The notes beneath the pieces are model-generated. The model was not told the DNA's origin. It saw only the letters and a program-made list of their open reading frames with translations, and ran no database searches. The position numbers and the translations under genes are program-made. Shown in pieces: positions 1 through 7,210 of a stretch of 10,507 nt of DNA (the first letter of the stretch is position 1; each line of letters opens with the position of its first letter). Origin of the DNA: Paracoccaceae bacterium (GTDB taxonomy: Bacteria > Pseudomonadota > Alphaproteobacteria > Rhodobacterales > Rhodobacteraceae); assembly GCA_007128995.1 (NCBI GenBank), contig SKWJ01000060.1:1-10507 (forward strand), in the 5' to 3' direction.

Positions 1-382
1 CAACGTCGTCGACACCGTCGTTCAATGCAAATGCGTGGCGAACAAAATCCGGATTGCCATCGACCCAGTCGATTATCCCACCCTTGATCCGTTCATCTTG
101 GAGCGGAATTTTGTCGCGCAGTTCCCGTATGGCCCGCGCGGCGTCCGATGCTCCGACGCGCTCGAGGTGCCGTGGCAATGAGCTTATGCGTGCCGCGCAT
201 TCCTGATTGAGGACTGCACCCAATATCCCATTCTGTCCGGCTGTGCAGCGTCGCCAGATCAATGCGCTCAAGACGGTATCCACAATCTCATTATGGAGAC
301 CGTCCTCATGGAGAGCCTGTTCAATGCGCCGAAGTGCTACAGGATCATCACTCTCCAGCAGATCATGAAGATTTTCTGACAT
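1..382 (-). CDS. Unrecognised small protein, 3' part outside window (weak DMP19/DUF4375 resemblance)
   Basis: An open frame of 127 codons runs from ATG (382-380) off the left edge, so the C-terminus is not visible. An in-frame TAA lies three codons upstream, so this is the first possible ATG, and AAGG sits about 7 bases before it. The protein starts MSENLHDLLES and is rich in acidic and hydrophobic residues in helical patterns, with no signal peptide or membrane segment, so it is probably cytosolic. The stretch around residues 51-95, with a helix reading HLERVGASDAARAIREL, resembles the C-terminal half of DMP19/DUF4375 proteins, in which an LEAIGA-like helix precedes an acidic tail. That match is from memory and weak. 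The function is unknown. The start is overlapped by a hairpin (387-416), so translation may be controlled. The frame is clean, unlike the decayed sequence next to it. Confidence 0.6.
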   Translation of the reverse strand, partial: MSENLHDLLESDDPVALRRIEQALHEDGLHNEIVDTVLSALIWRRCTAGQNGILGAVLNQECAARISSLPRHLERVGASDAARAIRELRDKIPLQDERIKGGIIDWVDGNPDFVRHAFALNDGVDDV

Positions 383-386
383 GTAC

Positions 387-416
387 GGACCTTAGCATCA
401 TCTGTGCTAAGCGTCC
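387..416 (-). promoter_or_regulatory. Hairpin sequestering the Shine-Dalgarno of the 1-382 gene
   Basis: CTTAGCA (391-397) and TGCTAAG (405-411) form a 7-bp inverted repeat with a 7-base loop. GGAC (387-390) and GTCC (413-416) extend it to about 11 bp across a single bulged base at 412. In the minus-strand transcript the 3' arm contains the only AAGG ribosome-binding sequence of the downstream gene, 7 bases before its ATG. If the hairpin folds, ribosome access would be limited. It could equally be a DNA operator, since the arms are symmetrical. The pairing is seen directly; the regulatory role is inferred. Confidence 0.45.
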
Positions 417-600
417 ACTTTGCGTGCAAAGTTTGTCGGCAGCGCAGTTCGAACTCCGTCCAAAGGCGGTGATCTGCCGCGGCTCCAAGCACAAACAGGC
501 TTTGATCAAAGGATTCACAGATCGCCTTTTGGTGGCTTCTTTCGTGGCGGACAAAATACACGTCGCATGGCCTGACCGGGGCGCTGAGAGGAAAGGTCAC
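417..600. other. Non-coding or decayed interval, nothing recognised
   Basis: All six frames were read. Open stretches exist on both strands but none has a ribosome-binding site plus a recognisable protein, and the longest minus-strand frame overlaps the 5' part of the 1-382 gene out of phase. The longest plus-strand frame through here has no familiar composition. No RNA gene or clear promoter was found. It is probably spacer or remnant DNA beside the phage-like fragments that follow. Confidence 0.5.
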
Positions 601-604
601 AGGG

Positions 605-737
605 ACTGCGGCGGTGATTCAAAAAGTCGTGGAAGCCTATATCCGCGCCCAGTTCAACAGCTTCGCGGGCATCCGCGGCGGTCTTGGGTGATCATGAAGC
701 TGGGCTCGAAGGCGCACCGGACCTGCTGCGCGCCTGA
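605..737 (+). pseudogene. Possible C-terminal remnant of a small phage gene upstream of the terminase fragment
   Basis: One frame from 605 to a TGA at 689-691 encodes a helical segment including VIQKVVEAYIRAQFNSFAG. Switching by one frame at about 681-690 continues with DHEAGLEGAPDLLRA and ends at TGA 735-737, directly ahead of the terminase-like fragment and in the same frame as it. This looks like one C-terminus broken by a frameshift. Phages often place a small packaging gene just before the large terminase, so that is a possible origin. No family is recognised with confidence and the assignment rests mainly on position. Confidence 0.25.
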
Positions 738-908
738 TCGCGCGGACTCCGATCCGATCCGGACCTGACGGTGTCCGATTGGGCCGCCCGGCATCGCTGG
801 CTGTCCTCCGTGCATCAGCCGGGCCCGGCGCGCCGAACCACATTCCCAAGAACACGTGCGCCGAGTTCGGCGCCGCAGGCGCTATGCGCACGGTCAACTG
901 GCAAATGA
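738..908 (+). pseudogene. Remnant of phage terminase large subunit, GpA type (N-terminal fragment)
   Basis: The frame from 744 contains DPDLTVSDWAARHRWLSS (756-809). This closely resembles the conserved opening of GpA-family terminase large subunits (PF05876), which read roughly LRPDPDLTVSEWADRHRVLSS. The intact protein is the ATPase/nuclease motor that packages DNA into the phage head and is normally over 500 residues long. Here the similarity fades after about 22 codons: the expected run of Ser, Glu, Pro and Gly followed by Arg/Thr-rich sequence is scrambled, and the frame stops at TGA 906-908. No Walker A motif follows. A stop precedes the fragment (735-737). It is therefore a decayed relic. 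The match is from memory over a short span, so confidence is moderate. Confidence 0.5.
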
Positions 909-927
909 GCGGAAGCAGGATGTTTGA

Positions 928-1077
928 ACTGATGCGAAGGATGCCCCCACCCGCCGGGGTCGGATACTTGTCGTGCTGGGTGCCGTATGGGCAAGCTTGG
1001 GCTTCGCGGTTTTTGCTTCGGCGAAGGGCAGCGCAGGTCTGGCCTTGGGCATCACGCTCGCGGGGGCGAGCGCGGGT
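928..1077 (+). pseudogene. Possible remnant of a small membrane protein
   Basis: This plus-strand frame follows a TGA at 925-927 and encodes a basic stretch (APTRRGR) followed by about 40 hydrophobic, small-residue-rich positions (VVLGAVWASLGFAVFASAK and on). That is typical of one or two membrane segments with a positively charged cytoplasmic flank. There is no ATG; the only reasonable start is GTG at 973, inside the hydrophobic part and without a good ribosome-binding site. The frame then runs antisense into the LysR gene, where its composition is just the shadow of that gene. A truncated membrane-protein fragment is the best reading. It may instead be chance coding in GC-rich DNA. Confidence 0.2.
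1055..1072 (-). terminator. Perfect GC-rich hairpin just after the LysR stop codon
   Basis: CGCTCGC (1055-1061) and GCGAGCG (1066-1072) form a perfect 7-bp stem with a 4-base loop, starting 5 bases after the minus-strand LysR stop codon. The position suits the end of the argS-SPOR-nagZ-LysR transcription unit. No run of U follows on the minus strand, so it is not a canonical intrinsic terminator. It may act with Rho or protect the 3' end of the mRNA. Confidence 0.45.
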
Positions 1078-1971
1078 TCAAATCTCTTCCTGGACCAACA
1101 TCGCCTTGCCGAAAAACTGGCGCAAAAGTTTCGCGCAGACCTGTACTTTCGGGCTGCGATGAAGGTCCACATGGGTGACAAGCCAGAGTGGGGATTGCCA
1201 TGCGCTTCGTTCCGGGATGACCGTCTCGAGGCCTTCGGAGGCGGCCAGCATGGCTGGAAGAAAGCCGAGCCCGAGGCCCGACTTGATCGCGGCGAGCCGT
1301 AGCCCGTGATCATTGCTGCACAGCGCATACGTCACATCGAGGCCGGCCAACCAGATATCATGCGGAGCGCGCGATCCGCGATCGGCCGCGCCAATGAAAA
1401 GGTGCTTGCGCAATTCGGCATCATCATCCGATGGCATACCATGCGCCACGATATATGCGCGGCTGGCACAGAGCACAACAGGAAGCACCCCAAGGGGCTG
1501 CACCACGTTATCGGGTTCCTGTGGCTGGGCGCCAGCCCGAATGGCAAGATGCGCTTCGCCATATTCCAGACGCAACACCCGCTCCTCGGTGTGCAGGCAG
1601 GGCCGCAGATCGGGATAAAGTGCTGACAGTTCTGCAAGGACAGGCAAGAGGACGGTACTCAGCTCCGGGATGGTGGTCAGGATCACCTGACCGCGAACGC
1701 CCTCCTGCATGCCCTGTAGCCGAGAGGCGAGCTGCTCGAATTTCTTTTCGGCTTCTGCGGCAGCCTCATAGAGCGCCCTGCCAGCTTCAGTAGGCGTGTA
1801 GCCCTTGGCATGCCGCTGAAACAGCCGCACGCTGATCCGGTCTTCCAGCGCATCGATATGGCGGATCACTGTGGCATGATGCACGCCGAGGGTTGCAGCC
1901 GCGCCACTGACCGTCCCGGCGCGGGCGACATGCAAGGCAGTGCGCACTTCATCCCATGGTTCTAACGCCAT
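1078..1971 (-). CDS. LysR-type transcriptional regulator
   Basis: A DNA-binding regulator of 297 residues, the usual size for the LysR family. The N-terminal winged helix-turn-helix occupies about residues 8-62, with GTVSGAAATLGVHHATVIRHI as its helix-turn-helix core and LEDRISVRLFQRHAKGYTPTEAG as the following wing and linker start. The remainder is the periplasmic-binding-protein-like effector domain (about 93-290), including the family-typical LAAIKSGLGLGFLP near residues 217-230. ATG at 1971 is preferred to a GTG at 1980 because AAGGGG lies 8 bases before the ATG but touches the GTG. It starts 24 bp after nagZ and is probably read from the same transcript. The effector and target genes cannot be deduced, because no divergent metabolic gene lies beside it, which is unusual for the family. 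It is followed by phage-like debris. Confidence 0.9.
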   Translation of the reverse strand: MALEPWDEVRTALHVARAGTVSGAAATLGVHHATVIRHIDALEDRISVRLFQRHAKGYTPTEAGRALYEAAAEAEKKFEQLASRLQGMQEGVRGQVILTTIPELSTVLLPVLAELSALYPDLRPCLHTEERVLRLEYGEAHLAIRAGAQPQEPDNVVQPLGVLPVVLCASRAYIVAHGMPSDDDAELRKHLFIGAADRGSRAPHDIWLAGLDVTYALCSNDHGLRLAAIKSGLGLGFLPAMLAASEGLETVIPERSAWQSPLWLVTHVDLHRSPKVQVCAKLLRQFFGKAMLVQEEI

Positions 1972-1995
1972 TCCCGGCACCCCTTCTTCTACCTG

Positions 1996-3009
1996 TCATT
2001 CCCGCGGCAAGGCATCAAGCAGTGCCTTAAATTCAGCTTCGAGAACGTCCCGCTCCATCTCGAGTGGGGCGGCAAGATATTGGAATGCACGCTCCGTGCG
2101 TGCGCGCGCTGCGAGACTGACATGTGGACAGCACTCTGCCAGTTCTTCCATCTCCGAAAGCTGGCCATTGCAGTGCAAGACCAGATCACACCCCGCTGCC
2201 AAGGCGGCCGCAGCGCGCACCCCGACAGGCCCCTGAAGTGCCTGCATCGAGATGTCATCCGTCATCAGCACGCCGTCAAAGCCAATCTCGTCCCGAATGA
2301 GTCGGATCACATGAGAGGACAAGGTTGCGGGCGCCGACGGATCAATCATCGGATAGAGAAGATGTGCTGTCATGCCAAGCGGCAAGTCCGCCAGAGCGCG
2401 AAAGGCCGCAAAATCATTCTGCTTCAGCACTTCCAGAGAAGTGTCGACCACTGGCAGGTCAAGATGACTGTCGCGCGTGGCACGCCCATGGCCGGGGATA
2501 TGTTTCAGCACGGGCAGCACTCCGCCCGCCAACAACCCCTCTGCCATGGCGCGCGCATTGGCAATCACCTCTGACACCTCTGTCCCATAGCATCGGTTGC
2601 GCAATATCGGATGGGTTGACTGGGTGGCAATATCGGCAAGCGGCGCACAATTCACGCTGATCCCGCAGGCGCGCAAATCAGCGGCGATAAGCCTTCCGCG
2701 CAGGAACATCGCATGTGCCGGGTCGGTTGCGTGCTGGCATTGATCCAGCGCGGGTGGCCAGTCCTTCCAGAAAGGTGGCCGAAGCCGTTGAACGCGACCG
2801 CCTTCCTGATCGATCAGTACCGGCAGATCGCGCCCGGTGACTTCGCGCAATTCAGATGTGAGCGCCAAGAGCTGCGCCGGAGACTCGACATTTCGCGCGA
2901 ACAAGATGGCGCCCCATGGGTCAGCCTGACGAAAGAGCGCGCGTTCAGACGGCGTCAGCCGCAACCCATCACAGCCGAATATTACGGCGCGCGGGCCAAG
3001 TGCTGTCAT
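1996..3009 (-). CDS. nagZ: Beta-N-acetylhexosaminidase NagZ (glycoside hydrolase family 3)
   Basis: A cytoplasmic enzyme that removes N-acetylglucosamine from anhydro-muropeptides during peptidoglycan recycling. At 337 residues it has the single-domain length usual in Gram-negative bacteria, with no signal peptide. The signature KHIPGHG (169-175) is followed by DSH (180-182), which carries the catalytic His of bacterial NagZ. TDDISM (250-255) contains the nucleophilic Asp. IDQEGGRVQRL (67-77) is the substrate-site motif near the N-terminus. The start at 3009 is chosen because its ATG overlaps the upstream TGA (ATGA, 3009-3006), a classic translational-coupling arrangement; an in-frame ATG at 3030 lies inside the previous gene. 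In species where NagZ is studied, its product can signal beta-lactamase induction through AmpR. No such genes are visible here, and the neighbouring LysR protein should not be assumed to be AmpR. Confidence 0.95.
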   Translation of the reverse strand: MTALGPRAVIFGCDGLRLTPSERALFRQADPWGAILFARNVESPAQLLALTSELREVTGRDLPVLIDQEGGRVQRLRPPFWKDWPPALDQCQHATDPAHAMFLRGRLIAADLRACGISVNCAPLADIATQSTHPILRNRCYGTEVSEVIANARAMAEGLLAGGVLPVLKHIPGHGRATRDSHLDLPVVDTSLEVLKQNDFAAFRALADLPLGMTAHLLYPMIDPSAPATLSSHVIRLIRDEIGFDGVLMTDDISMQALQGPVGVRAAAALAAGCDLVLHCNGQLSEMEELAECCPHVSLAARARTERAFQYLAAPLEMERDVLEAEFKALLDALPRE

Positions 3010-4184
3010 CTGACAAGCACCGGTATGCAATCGACCTGCTGGTCTGCAAGCGCCGAACAGAAGCGCCTTGCGTCACGCTCATCCCGAAATCCATGGGCGC
3101 GCAGACGAAAAAAGGTTGAGCCGCCGCTCTGCGCAGCTTCCACCACCCTGCCCTTGTCATCCAGCAAGGGTGAGAATCTCTGTTTCAGCTGATCCCATGC
3201 GCGATGGGCGCTGTCGACATCATCATAAGCACCCAGTTGAACCAGACGCGTCCCCACGGGGATGGTTGCGGGATCTATATCAATCTTCTGTTGGCCGCTC
3301 AGCCCCTGCACCACAGACGAGGCAACCGATGCCGCAAGATCATCTGCCATTTGCGATTCCGGTGCCGAGGCGGCAGGTGCTGCGGGCGACATGCTAGCCA
3401 CACCCTGCCCGCGTGGCTGCGGGCGCAGTGAACGCGCAACAGCCCGCTGCGTCGGAGAATTGATACCAAGCGGTTGCGACATTGCTGCGGGCGCGGCATT
3501 GACTTGTTGCAGCGCTGCGAGAACAGGATCAGCGTCATCCAGCAAGCTTGGCATCGTGTCTTCTGTTGCAAGCGTCGCGGTTGGAAGCATGTCATCAAGC
3601 TGCAACTCTGCCGACAAGGGGGCCAGGATAAGGTCACTTCCGGGTTCGCGTTCCTGCGCTGCGGCTAGCTGCGTCACCGAAAGCCCTTGGTGCGAGGCCT
3701 GCGTTCCCCCCGGATTTTCCGGCAGAACCCGCAATGGTCCTTCAAGGGCTCGGACGACGGGGACGCCCGACACGTCACGCTGCATCAATTGCCAGACCCA
3801 TGCCCCTGCCCCGACAATCAGTGCAAGTGACAAGACCGCTCCGAAAGACTGCACAATGCCGCTGGGCTGCGACGGACGCGCGGGAGGTTCTGGAAACGGG
3901 TCAGGATTGGGATCTGCCCATGTCTGTGCATATGCAGCGTGCGTTTCTGACGATCGTTCGAAGCGCGCCTGCGCAACTGCCCATTCAGTGGCGTCCTGTG
4001 CCGCGTGATACGAGGGGAACTCCGGGCTGTGATAGCCATTGCTGCGACCATCGTCAAAAAAGCCCTCAGAAGCGCGTAAACCACTATGCAGCGGCGGCTC
4101 TGACCAAGGGCGTTCCACGGAACCATGCCGCGCTTTCGGGTGTCCCTGCCCCCCGATTGCCGGAAAACTCCTTATCACTTTCAT
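3006..4184 (-). CDS. SPOR-domain inner-membrane protein
   Basis: A 392-residue protein with a long polar, Pro-rich cytoplasmic N-terminus (1-108), one membrane helix at about 110-133 (SFGAVLSLALIVGAGAWVW), a low-complexity Ala/Pro/Gln-rich periplasmic linker (about 140-305) and a C-terminal SPOR domain (about 312-390, starting TRLVQLGAYDDVDSAHRAW). SPOR domains bind glycan strands lacking stem peptides and often localise proteins to the division septum, so a role in cell-wall growth or division is likely. The start at 4184 has GAGG five bases upstream. The first 40 or so residues look unlike the more typical DDGRSNGYH segment at 44-52, so a later non-ATG start cannot be excluded. It is coupled to nagZ by a 4-base overlap and lies 167 bp after argS. 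Confidence 0.88.
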   Translation of the reverse strand: MKVIRSFPAIGGQGHPKARHGSVERPWSEPPLHSGLRASEGFFDDGRSNGYHSPEFPSYHAAQDATEWAVAQARFERSSETHAAYAQTWADPNPDPFPEPPARPSQPSGIVQSFGAVLSLALIVGAGAWVWQLMQRDVSGVPVVRALEGPLRVLPENPGGTQASHQGLSVTQLAAAQEREPGSDLILAPLSAELQLDDMLPTATLATEDTMPSLLDDADPVLAALQQVNAAPAAMSQPLGINSPTQRAVARSLRPQPRGQGVASMSPAAPAASAPESQMADDLAASVASSVVQGLSGQQKIDIDPATIPVGTRLVQLGAYDDVDSAHRAWDQLKQRFSPLLDDKGRVVEAAQSGGSTFFRLRAHGFRDERDARRFCSALADQQVDCIPVLVR

Positions 4185-4277
4185 GCCAACCTCACTTGCG
4201 CCCCAGCGATCATCGCGAAGGGATTGCCCGTCTCAGTGTTTGGCAAGCTGCCTGCTCGACATTGCCATCAATTTTTT

Positions 4278-4294
4278 CCGCACAATATGCGCGG
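4278..4294. other. Inverted repeat beside a six-base A/T tract in the argS-SPOR gap
   Basis: CCGCACA and TGCGCGG-type arms (4278-4284 and 4288-4294) pair over seven positions, one of them a wobble in RNA, around a 3-base loop, and abut TTTTTT (4272-4277). In the minus-strand transcript the hairpin is followed by A residues, not U, so it is not a terminator for argS. It sits in the 167-bp gap ahead of the SPOR gene, where an operator or internal promoter region would be expected. No convincing -35/-10 pair was found. Confidence 0.25.
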
Positions 4295-4351
4295 CCTTGG
4301 CGTGGGACCCCAGATCCGGGACCACCCCTAAGACACCAGTTGCGACGCGCT

Positions 4352-6097
4352 TCAGCGCATTTCTTCAACCGGCGTGACCCCAAGAATAGCAAGACCAGCG
4401 GAAATCGCAACGCCTGTGGCACGCGCAAGCGCGAGTTTTGCCAGAGTTGTTGCAGGATCACCCTCCTGAACGAACCGCAACGATGGCGTGTCATTCCCAC
4501 GATTCCAAAATGCATGGAACTCGGCAGCAAGTTCTGACAGATACGCCGCCACCCGGTGCGGCTCTTGCGTCCGGGCAGCCAATTCTACGATCCGAGGCCA
4601 TTCTGCGATCTTGCGCATCAGTGTCACCTCTGCGTCATGATCAAGGCAGGTCACATCCGCCTGCCCAAGGGACGTATCATCACAGCGCATTCCCGCTGCC
4701 TGCGCCTTGCGCAGCACCGAGCAGATGCGCGCATGGGCATATTGCACATAAAAAACCGGATTATCCTTCGACTGCTCCAGAACCTTGTCGAAATCGAAAT
4801 CCAGCGGTGCGTCATTCTTTCGGGTCAGCATCACGAACCGGGTGACATCGGCGCCCACCTCATCGACAACATCGCGCAAGGTCACAAAAGTCCCTGCCCG
4901 CTTCGACATCTTGAATGGCGCACCATTCTTGTAGAGCTTGACCAGTTGGATCAACTTCACTTCCAGCGGGACGCGTGCATTCGACAGCGCCGACACCGCC
5001 GCCTTCATCCGCTTGACATAGCCACCGTGATCTGCGCCAAATACATCGATAAGAACATCAAATCCGCGCTCTATCTTGTTGTAATGATATGCTATATCTG
5101 GCGCAAAATAGGTCCAGCTTCCATCGGATTTCTTGATCGGTCGATCCACGTCATCACCATGGGCTGTCGACCGGAACAGTGTTTGTTCGCGGGGCTCCCA
5201 ATCCTGAGGGGTCTTGCCCTTGGGAGGTTCCAGAGTACCGGTATAGATCAGACCCTGCTTTGCCAGACGATCAATCGCCGCTTCAATCTGGCCAGTGCCA
5301 TACAAGGCCTTTTCACTGGAATAGACATCCATCTCTATACCAAGTGCAGCCAGATCGGCGCGGATCATCTGCATCATGCGATCAGCAGCAAAATTGCGTA
5401 TCTGCTCCAGCCAGACGGCCTCTGGCTGATCAAGGAAGGCATCACCAAATTCGGTTTTAAGGGCCTCTCCGACTTCGATCAGATACTCACCCGGATAAAG
5501 CCCCTCTGCAATCTCGGGCGAGCGGCCATGTGCCTCGCGATACCGTTCATATGCCGAGCGCGCCAGGACATCGACCTGCGCACCACCGTCATTTATGTAG
5601 TATTCCCTAGTCACGTCGTAGCCAGCGAATGCCAGAAGCCTGCAAAGGGCGTCACCGACGACTGCCCCGCGCGTATGCCCCACATGCATAGGGCCAGTCG
5701 GATTGGCCGAAACAAATTCGACATTCACCCGTACGCCTGCGCCAAGCGACGCCCGGCCAAAATCGGAAATCTGGTCAAGCGCGGTCGTGACCACACCCTG
5801 CCAGACCGCAGGCGCAAGACGCAGGTTCAAAAACCCCGGTCCGGCCACATCGGCAACCGAAATACGCGCATCTTCGAGCAAACGCTCGGCAAGCGCCTCT
5901 GCGATCTGGCGCGGTTTCAGCCCTGAGGGCTTTGCCAACACCATGGCCGCGTTTGTCGCCATATCACCATGTGCCGCATCCCGCGGGGGCTCAACCGCCA
6001 CATTGGCGTAATCCAACCCCTTGGGCAGCGCACCATCGCGTGCCATCGCGTCAAGGCAGCAGATGACAAGCGTGCGAATATCGGAAAACAGGTTCAT
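4352..6097 (-). CDS. argS: Arginyl-tRNA synthetase (class I)
   Basis: Charges tRNA-Arg with arginine using ATP. It has 581 residues, the usual length. The N-terminal Add-1 domain covers about residues 1-90 and is followed by [19 protein letters not shown] (126-144), which contains the class I HIGH signature as HVGH (138-141). KMSKR (396-400) is the second signature loop. The C-terminal DALR-type anticodon-binding domain begins near [17 protein letters not shown] (449-465) and ends [10 protein letters not shown]. The ATG at 6097 has AAAGGA 8 bases upstream and begins MNLFSDI, like other ArgS N-termini. An in-frame start at 6151 would add 18 Arg/Ala-rich residues and overlap the predicted promoter, so it is rejected. 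A sigma70-like promoter lies at 6123-6151. It heads the argS - SPOR - nagZ series. Confidence 0.97.
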   Translation of the reverse strand: MNLFSDIRTLVICCLDAMARDGALPKGLDYANVAVEPPRDAAHGDMATNAAMVLAKPSGLKPRQIAEALAERLLEDARISVADVAGPGFLNLRLAPAVWQGVVTTALDQISDFGRASLGAGVRVNVEFVSANPTGPMHVGHTRGAVVGDALCRLLAFAGYDVTREYYINDGGAQVDVLARSAYERYREAHGRSPEIAEGLYPGEYLIEVGEALKTEFGDAFLDQPEAVWLEQIRNFAADRMMQMIRADLAALGIEMDVYSSEKALYGTGQIEAAIDRLAKQGLIYTGTLEPPKGKTPQDWEPREQTLFRSTAHGDDVDRPIKKSDGSWTYFAPDIAYHYNKIERGFDVLIDVFGADHGGYVKRMKAAVSALSNARVPLEVKLIQLVKLYKNGAPFKMSKRAGTFVTLRDVVDEVGADVTRFVMLTRKNDAPLDFDFDKVLEQSKDNPVFYVQYAHARICSVLRKAQAAGMRCDDTSLGQADVTCLDHDAEVTLMRKIAEWPRIVELAARTQEPHRVAAYLSELAAEFHAFWNRGNDTPSLRFVQEGDPATTLAKLALARATGVAISAGLAILGVTPVEEMR

Positions 6098-6122
6098 TGC
6101 ATCCGTCCTTTTTGCTTGTGCT

Positions 6123-6151
6123 GCCCTACGCCGCGCATTGGCCCTCGTCAA
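6123..6151 (-). promoter_or_regulatory. Predicted sigma70-type promoter of argS
   Basis: On the minus strand TTGACG (6151-6146) is followed after 17 bases by TAGGGC (6128-6123). The -35 matches the consensus in five of six positions; the -10 is weak, as is common in GC-rich alphaproteobacteria. Transcription would start near 6116, about 20 bases before the argS ATG. This short leader leaves no room for a T-box or attenuator. Confidence 0.45.
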
Positions 6152-6165
6152 TGGTGACTGGGGGT

Positions 6166-6193
6166 TTGCACTGACGGCGGCACTCTGTAGGCT
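6166..6193 (+). promoter_or_regulatory. Weak candidate promoter of the Gfo/Idh/MocA gene
   Basis: TTGCAC (6166-6171) and TAGGCT (6188-6193) are spaced 16 bases apart, about 28 bases before the ATG at 6221. The match is only partial. It lies back to back with the predicted argS promoter, so the two could share regulation. Confidence 0.3.
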
Positions 6194-6220
6194 GCATCAA
6201 ACCAATGACAGGAGAGAGCG

Positions 6221-7171
6221 ATGCGGTGGGGAATAATGGGCGCAGCGAAGATCGCACGAACCGACCTTGCGCCAGCCATGCAGCTTGCACGCGACACCGA
6301 ACTTGTCGCGCTGGCAACGCGGGACAGCAGTCGCGCGGCGCCCTTCGCGGCACTGGTCCCGCAGATCCGGGTTCACGACTCTTATCAGGCCCTGATCGAC
6401 GATCCGGACATTGACGGAATCTACATCCCGCTGCCAAATCATTTGCATGTGGAATGGTCAATCCGTGCGGCCGAGGCCGGAAAGCATGTTCTGTGTGAGA
6501 AACCGATTGCGCTGCAGGCCGCAGAGATCGACAGTCTGATCTCTGCGCGCGACACGTCAGGCAAGCTGATTGCCGAAGCCTTCATGGTTACGCATCACCC
6601 GCAATGGGACCGGGTGCGCAGCCTTCTTTATGAAGGCGTTATCGGACGGCTTGAACATGTCGAGGGCTGCTTCACCTATACCAACAGGGACATGGCCAAT
6701 ATTCGCCACAACCCGACAATGGGCGGCGGTGGGTTGCGTGATGTTGGGGTGTATCCCTGCATCACCGCACGTTTTGCCACTGGTGCGGAACCAAAGCGGT
6801 TGCGATCGGATATACGCTGGCAACATGGGGTGGACATATTCGCCCGAGTCTGGGCTGATTTTCCGGAATTCACCATGTCCTTCTATTGCGGCATGATGCA
6901 GGAACGTCGCCAACACATGATCTTTCACGGACAGGACGGCTGGATCGAACTGGCCGCACCCTTCAACGGGCCGGTCTATGGCGACTGCAGGCTTGAATGG
7001 AGGTCCGGAGGACGCGTGATGACAGAGCGTTTCAACAATGTGAACCAATATGCCCTGATGCTGGAAAATTTTGCTGCCAGTGTCGCCACTGGTAGCCCCT
7101 TCCCCTGCCCGCTGGAAATGTCGCGGGGCAATCAGGCCATGATCGACGCCATTTTTGACCGTGCAGACTGA
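6221..7171 (+). CDS. Gfo/Idh/MocA-family NAD(P)-dependent oxidoreductase
   Basis: A 316-residue cytosolic dehydrogenase. It opens with a Rossmann nucleotide-binding motif (RWGIMGAAKIA, 2-12). LPNHLHVEWSIRAAEAGKHVLCEKP spans 71-95 and is the family hallmark; Lys94 of EKP is the likely catalytic lysine. GGGGLRDVGVYP (168-179) places a Tyr (178) where inositol dehydrogenases have His. This Asp-x-Gly-x-Tyr form is the one found in dihydrodiol/xylose dehydrogenases and glucose-fructose oxidoreductase, so oxidation of a sugar or cyclic diol is the best guess; the substrate cannot be told from sequence. The ATG follows AGGAGAG with good spacing. There is no signal peptide, unlike periplasmic glucose-fructose oxidoreductase. 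It stands alone: divergent from argS, convergent with the lipoprotein gene, and with no sugar transporter nearby. Confidence 0.9.
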   Translation: MRWGIMGAAKIARTDLAPAMQLARDTELVALATRDSSRAAPFAALVPQIRVHDSYQALIDDPDIDGIYIPLPNHLHVEWSIRAAEAGKHVLCEKPIALQAAEIDSLISARDTSGKLIAEAFMVTHHPQWDRVRSLLYEGVIGRLEHVEGCFTYTNRDMANIRHNPTMGGGGLRDVGVYPCITARFATGAEPKRLRSDIRWQHGVDIFARVWADFPEFTMSFYCGMMQERRQHMIFHGQDGWIELAAPFNGPVYGDCRLEWRSGGRVMTERFNNVNQYALMLENFAASVATGSPFPCPLEMSRGNQAMIDAIFDRAD

Positions 7172-7186
7172 TGCAGCCAGCGCCAG

Positions 7187-7210
7187 ATCAGCGCGTCACG
7201 CTGCGCTGAT
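7187..7210. terminator. Stem-loop between convergent genes (candidate bidirectional terminator)
   Basis: ATCAGCGC (7187-7194) and GCGCTGAT (7203-7210) form a perfect 8-bp stem with an 8-base loop. It begins 15 bases after the dehydrogenase stop codon and overlaps the last codons and stop of the convergent lipoprotein gene. The symmetrical position suits a bidirectional terminator, but there is no T run on either side, so Rho or simple roadblocking would be needed. Confidence 0.4.

Noticed and set aside
391..411. TTAGCA...TGCTAA resembles the CIRCE element bound by HrcA.
   Set aside because: CIRCE is TTAGCACTC-N9-GAGTGCTAA; here the arms are shorter and only 7 bases separate them, and no heat-shock gene is beside it.
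262..768. A 168-codon plus-strand open frame.
   Set aside because: It overlaps the minus-strand gene start at 382, changes character along its length, and runs out of frame through the terminase-like fragment.
1048..1096. GGGTTCAAATC (1074-1084) preceded by a hairpin looks like the variable arm and T-arm of a tRNA-Ser, possibly a phage attachment site.
   Set aside because: The 3' side of the T-stem does not pair properly, there is no acceptor stem or anticodon arm, and the sequence is the coding end of the LysR gene.
973..1302. A 109-codon plus-strand frame starting with a hydrophobic segment.
   Set aside because: As a gene it needs a GTG start without a good ribosome-binding site, and two thirds of it is antisense to LysR. 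Only the upstream part is kept, as a doubtful remnant.
4556..5926. A 456-codon plus-strand open frame.
   Set aside because: It lies wholly antisense to argS, which has all the hallmark motifs. Its protein has no recognisable domain and no ribosome-binding site was noted.
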